A stretch of 26,502 bases of DNA, taken from the NCBI GenBank assembly GCA_036524005.1, contig DATDDB010000054.1, positions 1-26,502 of the forward strand. The letters are read 5' to 3'. The first letter of the stretch is position 1, and each line of letters begins with the position of its first letter. The stretch is from DATDDB01 sp036524005 (GTDB lineage: Bacteria; Pseudomonadota; Gammaproteobacteria; Burkholderiales; Gallionellaceae). The notes under the pieces were generated by a model. It was not told the DNA's origin. It searched no databases and saw only the letters and a program-made list of their open reading frames with translations. The position numbers were made by a program, and so were the translations under genes. This document shows positions 7,558 through 15,511 of this stretch, piece by piece.

Positions 7558-8745
7558 ATGAAAAATCACCCGCCCGGGCCTACCCACAACAAATCCGCGG
7601 CCTTCGAGCCGGCGCACCCCGAACGGTTTGCCGCCGCGCGCAAAAGCACCTGGGTCAGCATATTCATCAATTTGCTGCTGACCCTGCTCCAGGTGGTGGC
7701 CGGTTATTTTGGCAGGTCGCAATCCCTGATGGCGGACGGTCTGCACTCTCTTTCCGACCTGCTGGCCGACATCATGGTGCTATTTGCCAACCGCCATGGC
7801 AACCGCATCGCGGACGCCGAGCATCCCTACGGCCATGCCCGCATCGAAACGGCAGCGACCCTCATCCTCGGGGTGGCGCTGGCCGGGCTGGGCGTGGCCC
7901 TGCTGGTTGCGGCGGGCATGCGCCTGCAGCACCCGGAAGCGGTGCAGCAGGTTCACCCGTTCACCTTCTGGATCGCCCTCATCGCGCTGGCGGCAAAGGA
8001 AGGAATGTTCCGCTACATGCTGGCGGTCGCCATGCGCGTGCGTTCCCAGATGCTGATTGCCAATGCCTGGCACGCCCGCTCCGATGCGGCCTCCTCTTTA
8101 GTGGTGATGGTCGGCATTGGCGGCAATCTGCTGGGCTATACCTTCCTGGACCTGGTCGCGGCCGCGGTTGTGGGCATGATCATTGCGCACATGGGCGGAA
8201 AATTTGCCCTGTCTGCTCTGGCGGAATTGATCGACACCGGCTTGTCCAAAGAGGAAGTCGAGGCCATCCGCCAGACGCTGCTCTCCACCCCCGGCGTGCG
8301 CGGGCTGCACGAATTGCGCACGCGCAAGATGGCGGACAGCGCCCTGGTGGATGCACACATCGTCGTGGATTCCAAAATCAGCGTTTCCGAAGGGCATTAC
8401 ATTGCCGAAATGGCGCGCAAGGCCTTGCTGGGCAAGCATGAAGTGCTGGATGTGATGGTGCACATCGATCCGGAAGACGACGTGGCCAAGCCATCCCATG
8501 CCGCGCTGCCCAGTCGCGAAGAATTGCTCGGGCACCTCGAAAAACGCCTGGGCGCAGCGCTTCCCGGCAACTACCGGGCCGTGCTGCACTATCTGGACGG
8601 GCAGGTGGAGGCAGAGTTGTTCCTGGAAGCGGGCAAGGCCGGGAATGAGGAGATGATCGGCGCGTTGCGCGCCAAATGCGCTGAAATTTCCGCAGAAGAC
8701 CCTTATTTTTGCGCGATACGCCTGCATAGTACGCATGCACAATAA
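7558..8745 (+). CDS. Cation diffusion facilitator (CDF) family transporter with C-terminal extension
   Basis: This is an inner-membrane divalent metal/proton antiporter that would export Zn, Fe, Cd, Co or Ni. The 395-residue protein has metal-site motifs in the expected helices: ADGLHSLSD (His63, Asp67) in TM2 and NAWHARSD (His172, Asp176) in TM5. A regulatory cytoplasmic domain typical of CDFs ends around HIDPED (302-307). About 85 more residues follow (309-395), which is longer than the usual 300-residue family member. No Shine-Dalgarno sequence is visible before the ATG. The last codons overlap an NtrC-type site that belongs to the glnA promoter. The metal specificity cannot be read from the sequence. 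Confidence 0.92.
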   Translation: MKNHPPGPTHNKSAAFEPAHPERFAAARKSTWVSIFINLLLTLLQVVAGYFGRSQSLMADGLHSLSDLLADIMVLFANRHGNRIADAEHPYGHARIETAATLILGVALAGLGVALLVAAGMRLQHPEAVQQVHPFTFWIALIALAAKEGMFRYMLAVAMRVRSQMLIANAWHARSDAASSLVVMVGIGGNLLGYTFLDLVAAAVVGMIIAHMGGKFALSALAELIDTGLSKEEVEAIRQTLLSTPGVRGLHELRTRKMADSALVDAHIVVDSKISVSEGHYIAEMARKALLGKHEVLDVMVHIDPEDDVAKPSHAALPSREELLGHLEKRLGAALPGNYRAVLHYLDGQVEAELFLEAGKAGNEEMIGALRAKCAEISAEDPYFCAIRLHSTHAQ

Positions 8746-8783
8746 TGGTGCATTTCGGGGCTCAGATGCACCATGAAGGGGCG
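8737..8783 (+). promoter_or_regulatory. Tandem NtrC-type binding sites upstream of glnA
   Basis: TGCACAATAATGGTGCA at 8737-8753 fits the NtrC enhancer consensus TGCACCA-N3-TGGTGCA with one mismatch; it overlaps the stop codon of the CDF gene. A second, half-conserved site starts TGCACCA at 8767. The centres are 30 bp apart, i.e. about three helical turns and the same face of the DNA. They lie about 100 bp upstream of the sigma-54 promoter, the layout known for enterobacterial glnA. Confidence 0.75.
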
Positions 8784-8847
8784 GTATTTTTTGTCGCTAC
8801 GTTCCCCGGCTTATGGCAAAATGGCAAATTGCTGCTTTTTTCGGGCA

Positions 8848-8863
8848 TGGCACGTCTTGTGCT
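8848..8863 (+). promoter_or_regulatory. Sigma-54 (RpoN) promoter of glnA
   Basis: TGGCACGTCTTGTGCT carries the -24 GG at 8849-8850 and the -12 GC at 8861-8862, separated by exactly 10 bp as sigma-54 requires. The -24 half matches the consensus TGGCACG exactly. Transcription would start near 8873 and give a leader of about 85 nt before glnA. NtrC sites lie upstream, and ntrB/ntrC are encoded 2 kb downstream. Confidence 0.8.
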
Positions 8864-8958
8864 AGATTCCCGGATGGAAAATATCCGCTACGGAATTCGT
8901 TTTACGGTATTTATTTGAAGAAGAGTCAGGTTTTTATTCAATTTTGAGGGAGAGAATC

Positions 8959-10374
8959 ATGGCCAAATCGGCTGCCGATGTTTTGAAAATTGTGAAAGAA
9001 AACGAAGTCAAGTTCGTGGACTTTCGTTTTACCGATACCCGCGGCAAGGAACAGCATGTAGGCGTGCCGGTTTCCCATTTCGGCATGGACAAGTTTGAAG
9101 AAGGCCACGCTTTCGATGGCTCCTCCATCGCCGGCTGGAAGGGCATCCAGGCTTCCGACATGCTGCTGATGCCGGATCCCGATTCCGCTTACATCGACCC
9201 GTTCATGGATGAGACCACCTTGGTCATCTCCTGCGACGTGGTCGAGCCGTCCGACGGCAAGGGCTATGACCGTGACCCGCGCTCCATCGCAAAGCGCGCT
9301 GAAGCGTATCTGAAGGCTTCCGGCCTGGGCGACACCGCCTACTTCGGCCCCGAACCCGAATTCTTCATTTTCGACTCCGTGAACTGGCAGGTGGACATGT
9401 CCGGCTGCTTCTGCAAGGTGCATTCGGAAGAAGCCGCCTGGGCTTCCGCCGAGAAGTTCGATGGCGGCAACACTGGCCACCGTCCCACCGTCAAGGGTGG
9501 CTACTTCCCGGTTCCCCCCGTTGACAGCCTGAACGACATCCGCGCCGCCATGGTGCTGGCGCTGGAAGAGATCGGCATTCCGGTCGAAGTCCACCACCAC
9601 GAAGTGGCGACCGCCGGACAGTGCGAAATCGGCACCCAATTCAGCACGCTGGTGAAGCGCGCCGACTGGACGCAGGCCCTGAAATACGTGGTGCATAACG
9701 TCGCGCACCAGTACGGCAAGACCGCAACCTTCATGCCCAAGCCCATCGTCGGCGACAACGGCTCCGGCATGCACGTGCACCAGTCCATCTGGAAGGACGG
9801 CAAGAACCTGTTTGCGTGCAACGGCTATGCCGGCCTGTCCGAGTTCGCGCTGTACTACATCGGCGGCATCATCAAGCATGCACGTGCGCTGAATGCCATC
9901 ACCAACCCTGGCACCAACTCCTACAAGCGCCTGGTGCCCGGCTTTGAGGCACCGGTGAAGCTGGCCTACTCCGCGCGCAACCGTTCCGCCTCCATCCGCA
10001 TCCCGTATGTGCAGAGCGACAAGGCGCGCCGCATCGAGACCCGCTTCCCGGATCCGACCGCCAACCCGTACATGTCCTTCGCCGCGCTGATGATGGCCGG
10101 CCTGGATGGCGTGCAGAACAAGATTCACCCCGGCGACCCCGCCGACAAGAACCTGTACGACCTGCCGCCGGAAGAAGACGCGAAGATCCCGACCGTCTGC
10201 TCCAGCCTGGATCAGGCGCTGGAATACCTGAACAAGGACCGCGAATTCCTGACCCGTGGCGGTGTGTTCTCCAATGACTTCATCGATGCCTACATCGAGC
10301 TGAAGATGGAGGAAGTCACACGCTTCCGCATGACGACTCACCCGGTCGAGTACGACATGTACTACAGCCTGTAA
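8959..10374 (+). CDS. glnA: Type I glutamine synthetase
   Basis: GlnA condenses ammonia and glutamate to glutamine with ATP and is the main ammonia-assimilating enzyme; it forms dodecamers in the cytoplasm. The 471-residue protein is full length and of the GSI-beta type. It has the N-terminal KFVDFRFTDTRGKEQH, the active-site FGPEPEFFIFD, HHHEVATAGQCEI, NGSGMHVHQS and NPGTNSYKRLVPG segments, and the adenylylation loop KNLYDLPPEE with Tyr400. It is therefore likely controlled by GlnE adenylylation as well as by NtrC. The ATG at 8959 follows a strong Shine-Dalgarno region (GAGGGAGAG, 8946-8954); a TTG at 8944 in frame lies inside that region and is rejected. Confidence 0.98.
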   Translation: MAKSAADVLKIVKENEVKFVDFRFTDTRGKEQHVGVPVSHFGMDKFEEGHAFDGSSIAGWKGIQASDMLLMPDPDSAYIDPFMDETTLVISCDVVEPSDGKGYDRDPRSIAKRAEAYLKASGLGDTAYFGPEPEFFIFDSVNWQVDMSGCFCKVHSEEAAWASAEKFDGGNTGHRPTVKGGYFPVPPVDSLNDIRAAMVLALEEIGIPVEVHHHEVATAGQCEIGTQFSTLVKRADWTQALKYVVHNVAHQYGKTATFMPKPIVGDNGSGMHVHQSIWKDGKNLFACNGYAGLSEFALYYIGGIIKHARALNAITNPGTNSYKRLVPGFEAPVKLAYSARNRSASIRIPYVQSDKARRIETRFPDPTANPYMSFAALMMAGLDGVQNKIHPGDPADKNLYDLPPEEDAKIPTVCSSLDQALEYLNKDREFLTRGGVFSNDFIDAYIELKMEEVTRFRMTTHPVEYDMYYSL

Positions 10375-10394
10375 TCCACAGGATGATGCAAAAG

Positions 10395-10425
10395 CAAACG
10401 GGGCCCAGCGGGCCCCGTTTGTTTT
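10395..10425 (+). terminator. Strong rho-independent terminator after glnA
   Basis: A perfect 12-bp stem (CAAACGGGGCCC at 10395-10406 and GGGCCCCGTTTG at 10410-10421) has a 3-nt loop followed by TTTT. It separates glnA from the DUF4124 gene and ntrBC. Confidence 0.92.
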
Positions 10426-10466
10426 GGGCGATCTGTTGTGCTGATGAAATGCAATGGGAATTCGCC

Positions 10467-10472
10467 TATACT
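10467..10472 (+). promoter_or_regulatory. -10 candidate TATACT for the DUF4124-ntrBC unit
   Basis: TATACT lies 27 bp before the ATG at 10499, downstream of the glnA terminator. The -35 region is not consensus. Together with the terminator it suggests that ntrBC are not only transcribed from the glnA promoter. Confidence 0.4.
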
Positions 10473-10498
10473 GTGCGCTCTACGATCTGGGGTCAGCC

Positions 10499-10957
10499 AT
10501 GAAATTTCGATATTTGTTGCTGTTGCCATGCATGGTGTATGCGGGTTATGCACAAGCCGATATTTACAAGAAAGTGGATAAGGACGGGAACGTGACTTAT
10601 TCCAACAAGCCGATCAAGGGCGGCAAAAAAATCGAGCTGCAGGAACTGCATACCATGGAGCCCTTCAAGGGGACCACGGCCGAGCAGGAACAGGTGGATA
10701 GGACCGTCCAGAAAAACCGTGACGCAGAACGCCGCAAAATACTGGAAGACGAGCTCGCGGCTGAACAAAAATTACTGGCCGAAGCGCGCCAAAACCTGCA
10801 GGATGCGCAGGATAATCCGCAAATTTCGCATTTCGGCGGTAAGACCTTCCGCAACGTGGCAGGACAGGAAGAGGCCATAAAAACCGCCCAGGAGCAGGTT
10901 GATCTGCACCAGAGGAATGTCGACGCGCTCAAGCAGGAACTTTCCCAATTCAAGTAA
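10499..10957 (+). CDS. DUF4124 domain-containing exported protein
   Basis: This 152-residue protein begins with a signal peptide (MKFRYLLLLPCMVYAGYAQA, cleavage after about residue 20). A DUF4124 domain, recognisable by DIYKKVDKDGNVTYSNKP, directly follows. The second half is charged and alanine-rich (residues about 60-150) and probably forms a coiled coil. It should be periplasmic. DUF4124 proteins have no firm function; the same gene often sits between glnA and ntrB in betaproteobacteria, from memory. The ATG at 10499 is chosen because the signal peptide starts there and GGGG lies just upstream; an in-frame upstream start at 10454 would destroy the signal peptide. Confidence 0.88.
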   Translation: MKFRYLLLLPCMVYAGYAQADIYKKVDKDGNVTYSNKPIKGGKKIELQELHTMEPFKGTTAEQEQVDRTVQKNRDAERRKILEDELAAEQKLLAEARQNLQDAQDNPQISHFGGKTFRNVAGQEEAIKTAQEQVDLHQRNVDALKQELSQFK

Positions 10958-11002
10958 TGCCCGGCGCACATGACGGGCATGCTTCCTGCTTAAGAATCCG
11001 TC

Positions 11003-12046
11003 ATGACTGCCCTGCCCATCACAACTCTGGAACATCTTGCCACCGCCGTCATCCTGCTGGATGGCGAGGCGCGCATCGCCTATCTCAACCCGTCGGCAGA
11101 GGCCCTGTTCGGCCTGAGCAATAACAACCTGCTGGGGCACCCGCTACAGCAGGTATTCAGCCATACCGAACAACTGTCCACCGCATTGCAGCAGGCCGCA
11201 AGCAATGATGCCACCTATATCGAACACGACCTCATGCTGGGCCTGCCAGACCGCAAGCTGCACCTGCGTTGTGCAGTGACTCCGTTGAATACGGGGCAAG
11301 GCATGCTGCTGGAATTCCACACCATGGACCGGCCCCTGAAGCTGGCGCGGGAAGAGCAGATGCACGACCAGACCCAGGCCAGCCGCATGCTGCTGCGAAA
11401 CCTGGCGCACGAGATCAAGAATCCGCTCGGCGGCATACGCGGCGCGGCGCAGCTGCTGGAGCAGGAGCTGGAAAAGCCGGCGCTCAGGGAATACACGCAG
11501 GTGGTGATCCAGGAAGCCGACCGTCTGCGCGCACTGACCGAAAAGCTGCTGACGCCGCGGCAGGCGGCCCAGGTCACAGCGCTCAACATACACGAGGTGC
11601 TGGAGCGCGTGCGCAGCGTGGTGCTGGCGGAAATGCCGGAAGGGCTGGAAATCCGGCGCGATTACGACACCAGCTTGCCCCAGCTGGAGGGCGACAAGGA
11701 GCAATTGATCCAGGCGATGCTCAATATCGTGCACAATGCGGCGCAGGCGATGCACGGGCAGGGCACCATCATTCTGCGCACTCGCATCGCGCGCCAGGTC
11801 ACGCTGATGAAGAAGCGTCACCGTCTTGCCGTGATGGTGCAGATCATAGACAACGGCCCCGGGATACCGGAACATTTGCGCGACAAGATCTTTTATCCGC
11901 TGGTTTCCGGGCGTGCGGACGGCCACGGTCTGGGGCTGACGCTGGCACAGGACTATGTCAGCCAGCACCAGGGCAGCATTGAGTTCGAGAGCGAGCCGGG
12001 CCGCACCTGCTTTACCATTATGTTGCCATTACGGGAGAACCCATGA
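11003..12046 (+). CDS. ntrB: Nitrogen regulation sensor histidine kinase NtrB
   Basis: NtrB phosphorylates NtrC when nitrogen is scarce, and with PII bound it promotes NtrC dephosphorylation. The 347-residue protein is cytoplasmic with no membrane segment. An N-terminal PAS domain (residues about 8-115, with LDGEARIAYLNPSAEALFG) is followed by the dimerisation/phosphoacceptor helix with His136 in NLAHEIKNPLGGIRGAAQLLE. The ATPase domain has the N box IVHNAAQAM, the G1 box DNGPGIP and the G2 box GHGLGLTLAQ. Its stop overlaps the ntrC start by ATGA (12043-12046), so the pair is translationally coupled. A short dyad without a T run (arms 10957-10963 and 10974-10980) lies just upstream. Confidence 0.96.
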   Translation: MTALPITTLEHLATAVILLDGEARIAYLNPSAEALFGLSNNNLLGHPLQQVFSHTEQLSTALQQAASNDATYIEHDLMLGLPDRKLHLRCAVTPLNTGQGMLLEFHTMDRPLKLAREEQMHDQTQASRMLLRNLAHEIKNPLGGIRGAAQLLEQELEKPALREYTQVVIQEADRLRALTEKLLTPRQAAQVTALNIHEVLERVRSVVLAEMPEGLEIRRDYDTSLPQLEGDKEQLIQAMLNIVHNAAQAMHGQGTIILRTRIARQVTLMKKRHRLAVMVQIIDNGPGIPEHLRDKIFYPLVSGRADGHGLGLTLAQDYVSQHQGSIEFESEPGRTCFTIMLPLRENP

Positions 12047-13437
12047 CTGCACCGGTATGGATCATTGACGATGACCGTTCCATCCGCTGGGTGCTGGAGA
12101 AGGCGCTGGCGCGGGACAACATCGCATACAAGAGCTTTTCCAGCGCCGAAGAGGCGGAACGCGAGCTGGGGCGGGAGGCTCCGCAAGTGGTCATCTGCGA
12201 CATACGCATGCCTGGCAGTTCGGGACTGGACTTGCTGCAGACCCTGCACGCAAAGAATCCCGGTCTCCCGGTCATCATCATGACCGCCTATTCCGATCTG
12301 GAAAGCGCAGTGTCGGCCTTCCAGGGCGGGGCGTTCGAATATCTTCCCAAGCCGTTCGATGTCAACCATGCGGTCGAGCTGATCCGCCGCGCGCTGGAAC
12401 AGCGCAGCCGCAAGAGCGCGCAATCCGGGGAAATCCTGCCGGTGCCGGAAATGCTCGGCCAGGCACCGGCCATGCAGGAAGTGTTCCGCGCCATCGGCCG
12501 CCTGTCGCAGTCGCAGGTGACCGTTCTGATCAACGGCGAATCGGGCACCGGCAAGGAGTTGGTCGCCCACGCCCTGCATCGCCACAGCCCGCGCAAGGAT
12601 GCGCCGTTCGTTGCCATCAATACGGCGGCCATACCGAAGGACCTGCTGGAATCGGAATTGTTCGGCCACGAGCGCGGCGCCTTCACCGGCGCCACTGCCA
12701 CCCGGCGCGGGCGGTTCGAGCAGGCCGAGGGCGGCACGCTGTTTCTGGATGAAATCGGCGACATGCCCCCCGAACTGCAGACAAGATTGCTGCGCGTGTT
12801 GTCCGACGGCAATTATTACCGGGTGGGCGGCCACCAGCCGATCCGCGCCAACGTGCGCATCATCGCCGCCACCCACCAAAACCTGGAAGAACGCGTGAAG
12901 CAGGGGCTGTTCCGCGAAGATCTGTTCCACCGCCTGAATGTCATTCGCCTGCGCCTGCCGCCGCTGCGCGAGCGGCGCGAGGATATTCCGCTGCTGGCAA
13001 AATATTTCCTGCAGAAAAGCGCGCACGAACTCAACGTCGAGCAAAAAATCCTGGGGGAGCAGGCCATCAGGCACCTTTCCGAGCAGGATTTCCCCGGCAA
13101 CGTCCGCCAACTGGAGAACCTGTGTCACTGGCTTACCGTGATGACCCCCACACGGCATATCGAGATTGCCGACCTGCCGCCGGAACTGCGCGGGGTCCCC
13201 GCCGAACAGGCGGGCGACTGGCGCGACCTGTTGCGCCAGCAGGCCGCGCTCGCACTGCGGCGTGGCGACCAGGGCATCCTCGACACACTGACCCGTCAGT
13301 TCGAGAGCACGCTCATTGCCGAGGCGCTCAAGCATACCAGCGGCAAGCGCATTGAAGCCGCCGCGCTGCTCGGCATGGGGCGCAACACCCTCACCCGCAA
13401 GATTCAGGAGCTGGGGCTGGAGGATAGCGGGGAATAA
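12043..13437 (+). CDS. ntrC: Nitrogen regulation response regulator NtrC
   Basis: NtrC is a sigma-54 enhancer-binding activator of nitrogen-assimilation genes. The 464-residue protein has three domains: a receiver with phosphoacceptor Asp53 (CDIRMPG) and acidic pocket Asp9-Asp11; a central AAA+ domain with Walker A GESGTGKE (165-172), the sigma-54 contact motif GAFTGA (212-217) and Walker B LFLDEIGDMP; and a C-terminal Fis-type helix-turn-helix (RIEAAALLGMGRNTLTRKIQEL). It would bind the two TGCACCA-type sites in front of glnA 3.3 kb upstream and activate its -24/-12 promoter, closing a local control loop. No obvious terminator lies between it and the next gene. Confidence 0.97.
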   Translation: MTAPVWIIDDDRSIRWVLEKALARDNIAYKSFSSAEEAERELGREAPQVVICDIRMPGSSGLDLLQTLHAKNPGLPVIIMTAYSDLESAVSAFQGGAFEYLPKPFDVNHAVELIRRALEQRSRKSAQSGEILPVPEMLGQAPAMQEVFRAIGRLSQSQVTVLINGESGTGKELVAHALHRHSPRKDAPFVAINTAAIPKDLLESELFGHERGAFTGATATRRGRFEQAEGGTLFLDEIGDMPPELQTRLLRVLSDGNYYRVGGHQPIRANVRIIAATHQNLEERVKQGLFREDLFHRLNVIRLRLPPLRERREDIPLLAKYFLQKSAHELNVEQKILGEQAIRHLSEQDFPGNVRQLENLCHWLTVMTPTRHIEIADLPPELRGVPAEQAGDWRDLLRQQAALALRRGDQGILDTLTRQFESTLIAEALKHTSGKRIEAAALLGMGRNTLTRKIQELGLEDSGE

Positions 13438-13509
13438 TGCACTGGAACTAACCGGGCTCCATCTGGTCGTAGCAAGACCCGCTTATTATTCTGGATGGAG
13501 TATTACCCG

Positions 13510-14793
13510 ATGCAAGTACGCCGGATTTTCAGTATCAGCCTGATTTTTACAGCCCTCCTGGCTGGTTGCGCAACCCCCGTCAGCACCAATATCCAACCCT
13601 CCGCGGCCAACGTCGCTAAATACAGCGACCTGAGCGACATCAATGTGGTCGCCGCCCTGGAAAAGAACGTCAAGGATGCCAAGGCTTCCGACATGCCTTT
13701 CCTGGCGCCCAACTACTACAAGGAAGCCGCGCAGGTTCTGAGCGAATGCCAAGGCCAGCTGGGCAACACGCCGCGCGACGTGCTGGTGAAAAATGCCGCC
13801 AGGGGCGATGCCATCCTGGAAAAAGGGCGTGCCGTGATGGCCATCGTGAAATACCGCTTTGCGCCGGAACTGGAGGTCAAGGCGCGGATCGACGCATTGA
13901 ACACAGCCAAGCTTCTGCCCAAGGATTACGAAAATGTAACCCGCGACCTGTCGCGCATGATCGAAGGCGTGGAGCGCGAGCAGCCGGGCAATATAGACCG
14001 GGAGAAAGAAGCCCTGCTCAAGAGAATGCAGGACCTCGAAGTGCGCGCCGTGCAGGAAGGAGCACTGCATGAGGCCGAAGCCGTCAACGCAGCCAGCAAG
14101 AAAAACAACGCTGAAAAACAGGCGCCCGTGACCTTTGCCGAAGCACAGCGCATCTACCAGGAGGCACAGAAGCAGATCGCCGCCGCGCACCATGACGAAA
14201 AGCTGGTGCAGCGCCAGGGCGCACAGGCCCTGTTCGCCGCGCGCCATGCCCAGCAGGTCAATGAGCGCGTGGCTGCGCTGCAAAGCCAGCTTAACTTCTC
14301 CTCTTCCGGCGGCACGGGCGTGTCGCTTGCCGGTGCGGCGGGCGGCGGTGGTGGCGCGCTGGGCGTGTCGGTGGGTGGAGGTGGACAGGCTGGCGTCGAG
14401 AAAACCACGCTGGAGAAAATCGTGCTGCAGGAAGAAGACCGCCTGCTGGCCATTTCCACGGCGCTGGGGATGAGGGATCTGCGCGATCTGCCGCTGGACA
14501 AGCAAGTGGTAGAAATCAAGCGCACTGCGGGTGAAATGGCCGGCACATCCAAGGGGGCGGCAGTGCAGGAACTCGAAGCGCGCCTGAAGGCTGCGAACGA
14601 CGCCACCCAGCAGGCCACGGCACAGCTTGCGGCCAAGGACAAGCAGTTGAAAGACCAGGCGGCGCTACTGGCCGACAAGGACGCTCAGATCGGCGCACTG
14701 GACGACAAGGTCAAAAAGCTCGAAGCAGGCCAAAAGCCGGCGGCAAAGCCCAAGGTAGCCAAACCCAAGGCAGTTCAACCCAAGAAACAGTAG
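13510..14793 (+). CDS. Coiled-coil outer-membrane lipoprotein with Gly-rich linker
   Basis: This 427-residue predicted lipoprotein has an N-terminal signal sequence ending in the lipobox LLAG-Cys20, and Ala at +2 favours the outer membrane. The mature part is mostly charged helix. Residues about 170-260 and 350-405 look like coiled coils, separated by a glycine-rich stretch of about 25 residues (near residues 270-296). The C terminus is a Lys/Pro/Ala tail resembling histone H1-type repeats. I see no OmpA peptidoglycan-binding motif, though the N-terminal region resembles DUF4398-type lipoproteins; that assignment is tentative. The ATG at 13510 is preferred because GGAG (13497-13500) lies 9 nt upstream; an in-frame ATG at 13495 has no ribosome-binding site. 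Confidence 0.75.
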   Translation: MQVRRIFSISLIFTALLAGCATPVSTNIQPSAANVAKYSDLSDINVVAALEKNVKDAKASDMPFLAPNYYKEAAQVLSECQGQLGNTPRDVLVKNAARGDAILEKGRAVMAIVKYRFAPELEVKARIDALNTAKLLPKDYENVTRDLSRMIEGVEREQPGNIDREKEALLKRMQDLEVRAVQEGALHEAEAVNAASKKNNAEKQAPVTFAEAQRIYQEAQKQIAAAHHDEKLVQRQGAQALFAARHAQQVNERVAALQSQLNFSSSGGTGVSLAGAAGGGGGALGVSVGGGGQAGVEKTTLEKIVLQEEDRLLAISTALGMRDLRDLPLDKQVVEIKRTAGEMAGTSKGAAVQELEARLKAANDATQQATAQLAAKDKQLKDQAALLADKDAQIGALDDKVKKLEAGQKPAAKPKVAKPKAVQPKKQ

Positions 14794-14818
14794 CCGCGTT
14801 TTTAACGCTGCAGCAAAG

Positions 14819-14860
14819 TTGCGCCCTTCTTTACTTATGTCAGCGGGGCGTAATTTTTTT
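14819..14860 (+). terminator. Putative terminator after the lipoprotein gene
   Basis: TTGCGCCC (14819-14826) can pair with GGGCGTAA (14846-14853), with one G-T wobble and a 19-nt loop, directly followed by seven T. The stem is short and the loop long, but the T run is ideal. Confidence 0.45.
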
Positions 14861-14874
14861 AACCACGGCACCGC

Positions 14875-15423
14875 CTATTTTCGCAGTGGAAGCATGCGGA
14901 CGAGGGTGTTATCGCGCACGAAATAGTGGTGATACAAGGCCGCAACCGTGTGCAGGCCGATGAGGTAATACCCCAAGGTACCTATCGTCTCGTGGACTTC
15001 CTTGATTGCCTTTGCGGTGTCCTTGTTTTCGACGGTCAGTGCAGGCAGTTCCAGCCCGAAGAAAGGCACAGGCTTGCCGCTCGCGCTAAGCAGCAGCCAG
15101 CCGAGCAGCGGCATGGCTATCATCAGTCCGTAAAGCGCCACATGCAGCAGCTTGGAGGCCCATCGCTGGTATGCAGGAGGCATCGGCAGTATCTCCGGCG
15201 GGGGGCCGGAAAAGCGCGCCGCCAGGCGCAGCCACACCAGCAGAAAAATCAGTAACCCGAGCATGTTGTGCCAGGTCTTCAATGCCTCGCGCGGGTCGCT
15301 GCCCTTGGGGTAAATCTCGCGCAGCTCTATGCAGGCGTAGACGCCGATGAACAGCAACAACATCAGCCAGTGGAGGCCGATGGAGAGCGACCCATAGCGG
15401 CTTGCAGTATTCTTCCAGGACAA
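14875..15423 (-). CDS. Cytochrome b561 family protein
   Basis: This 182-residue inner-membrane diheme cytochrome b would pass electrons between quinones and periplasmic or cytoplasmic acceptors. Four hydrophobic helices and family residues are visible: SIGLHWLMLLLFIGVY near the N terminus, KTWHNMLGLLIFLLVWLRL, HVALYGLMIAMPLLGW and ETIGTLGYYLIGLHTVAALYHHYF, whose histidines (one per helix) would ligate the hemes. The C-terminal VRDNTLVRMLP is typical of the family. The start is TTG at 15423, set by a near-perfect Shine-Dalgarno sequence AAGGAGGT six bases upstream on the minus strand. It has its own promoter in the 88-bp gap to the upstream YhcH-family gene. Confidence 0.93.
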   Translation of the reverse strand: MSWKNTASRYGSLSIGLHWLMLLLFIGVYACIELREIYPKGSDPREALKTWHNMLGLLIFLLVWLRLAARFSGPPPEILPMPPAYQRWASKLLHVALYGLMIAMPLLGWLLLSASGKPVPFFGLELPALTVENKDTAKAIKEVHETIGTLGYYLIGLHTVAALYHHYFVRDNTLVRMLPLRK

Positions 15424-15462
15424 GGCACACCTCCTTCACAAGAAAAGGCGACGGGCTATCCA

Positions 15463-15491
15463 ATTATGGGCGCAGGTGCACTAACGAGCAA
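15463..15491 (-). promoter_or_regulatory. Promoter of the cytochrome b561 gene
   Basis: On the minus strand, TTGCTC (15486-15491) and CATAAT (15463-15468) are separated by exactly 17 bp. This lies about 40 bp upstream of the TTG start codon, in the gap after the YhcH gene. Confidence 0.5.
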
Positions 15492-15511
15492 GAAGAAAAC
15501 GAATTTTGCGC

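Noticed and set aside
8938..10341. Open minus-strand frame of 467 codons opposite glnA
   Set aside because: It is a shadow of glnA, whose plus-strand product is unmistakable; no ribosome-binding site or recognisable domain.
11953..13335. Open minus-strand frame of 460 codons opposite ntrC
   Set aside because: It is antisense to ntrC with no domain similarity and a His/Gln/Gly-rich shadow composition.
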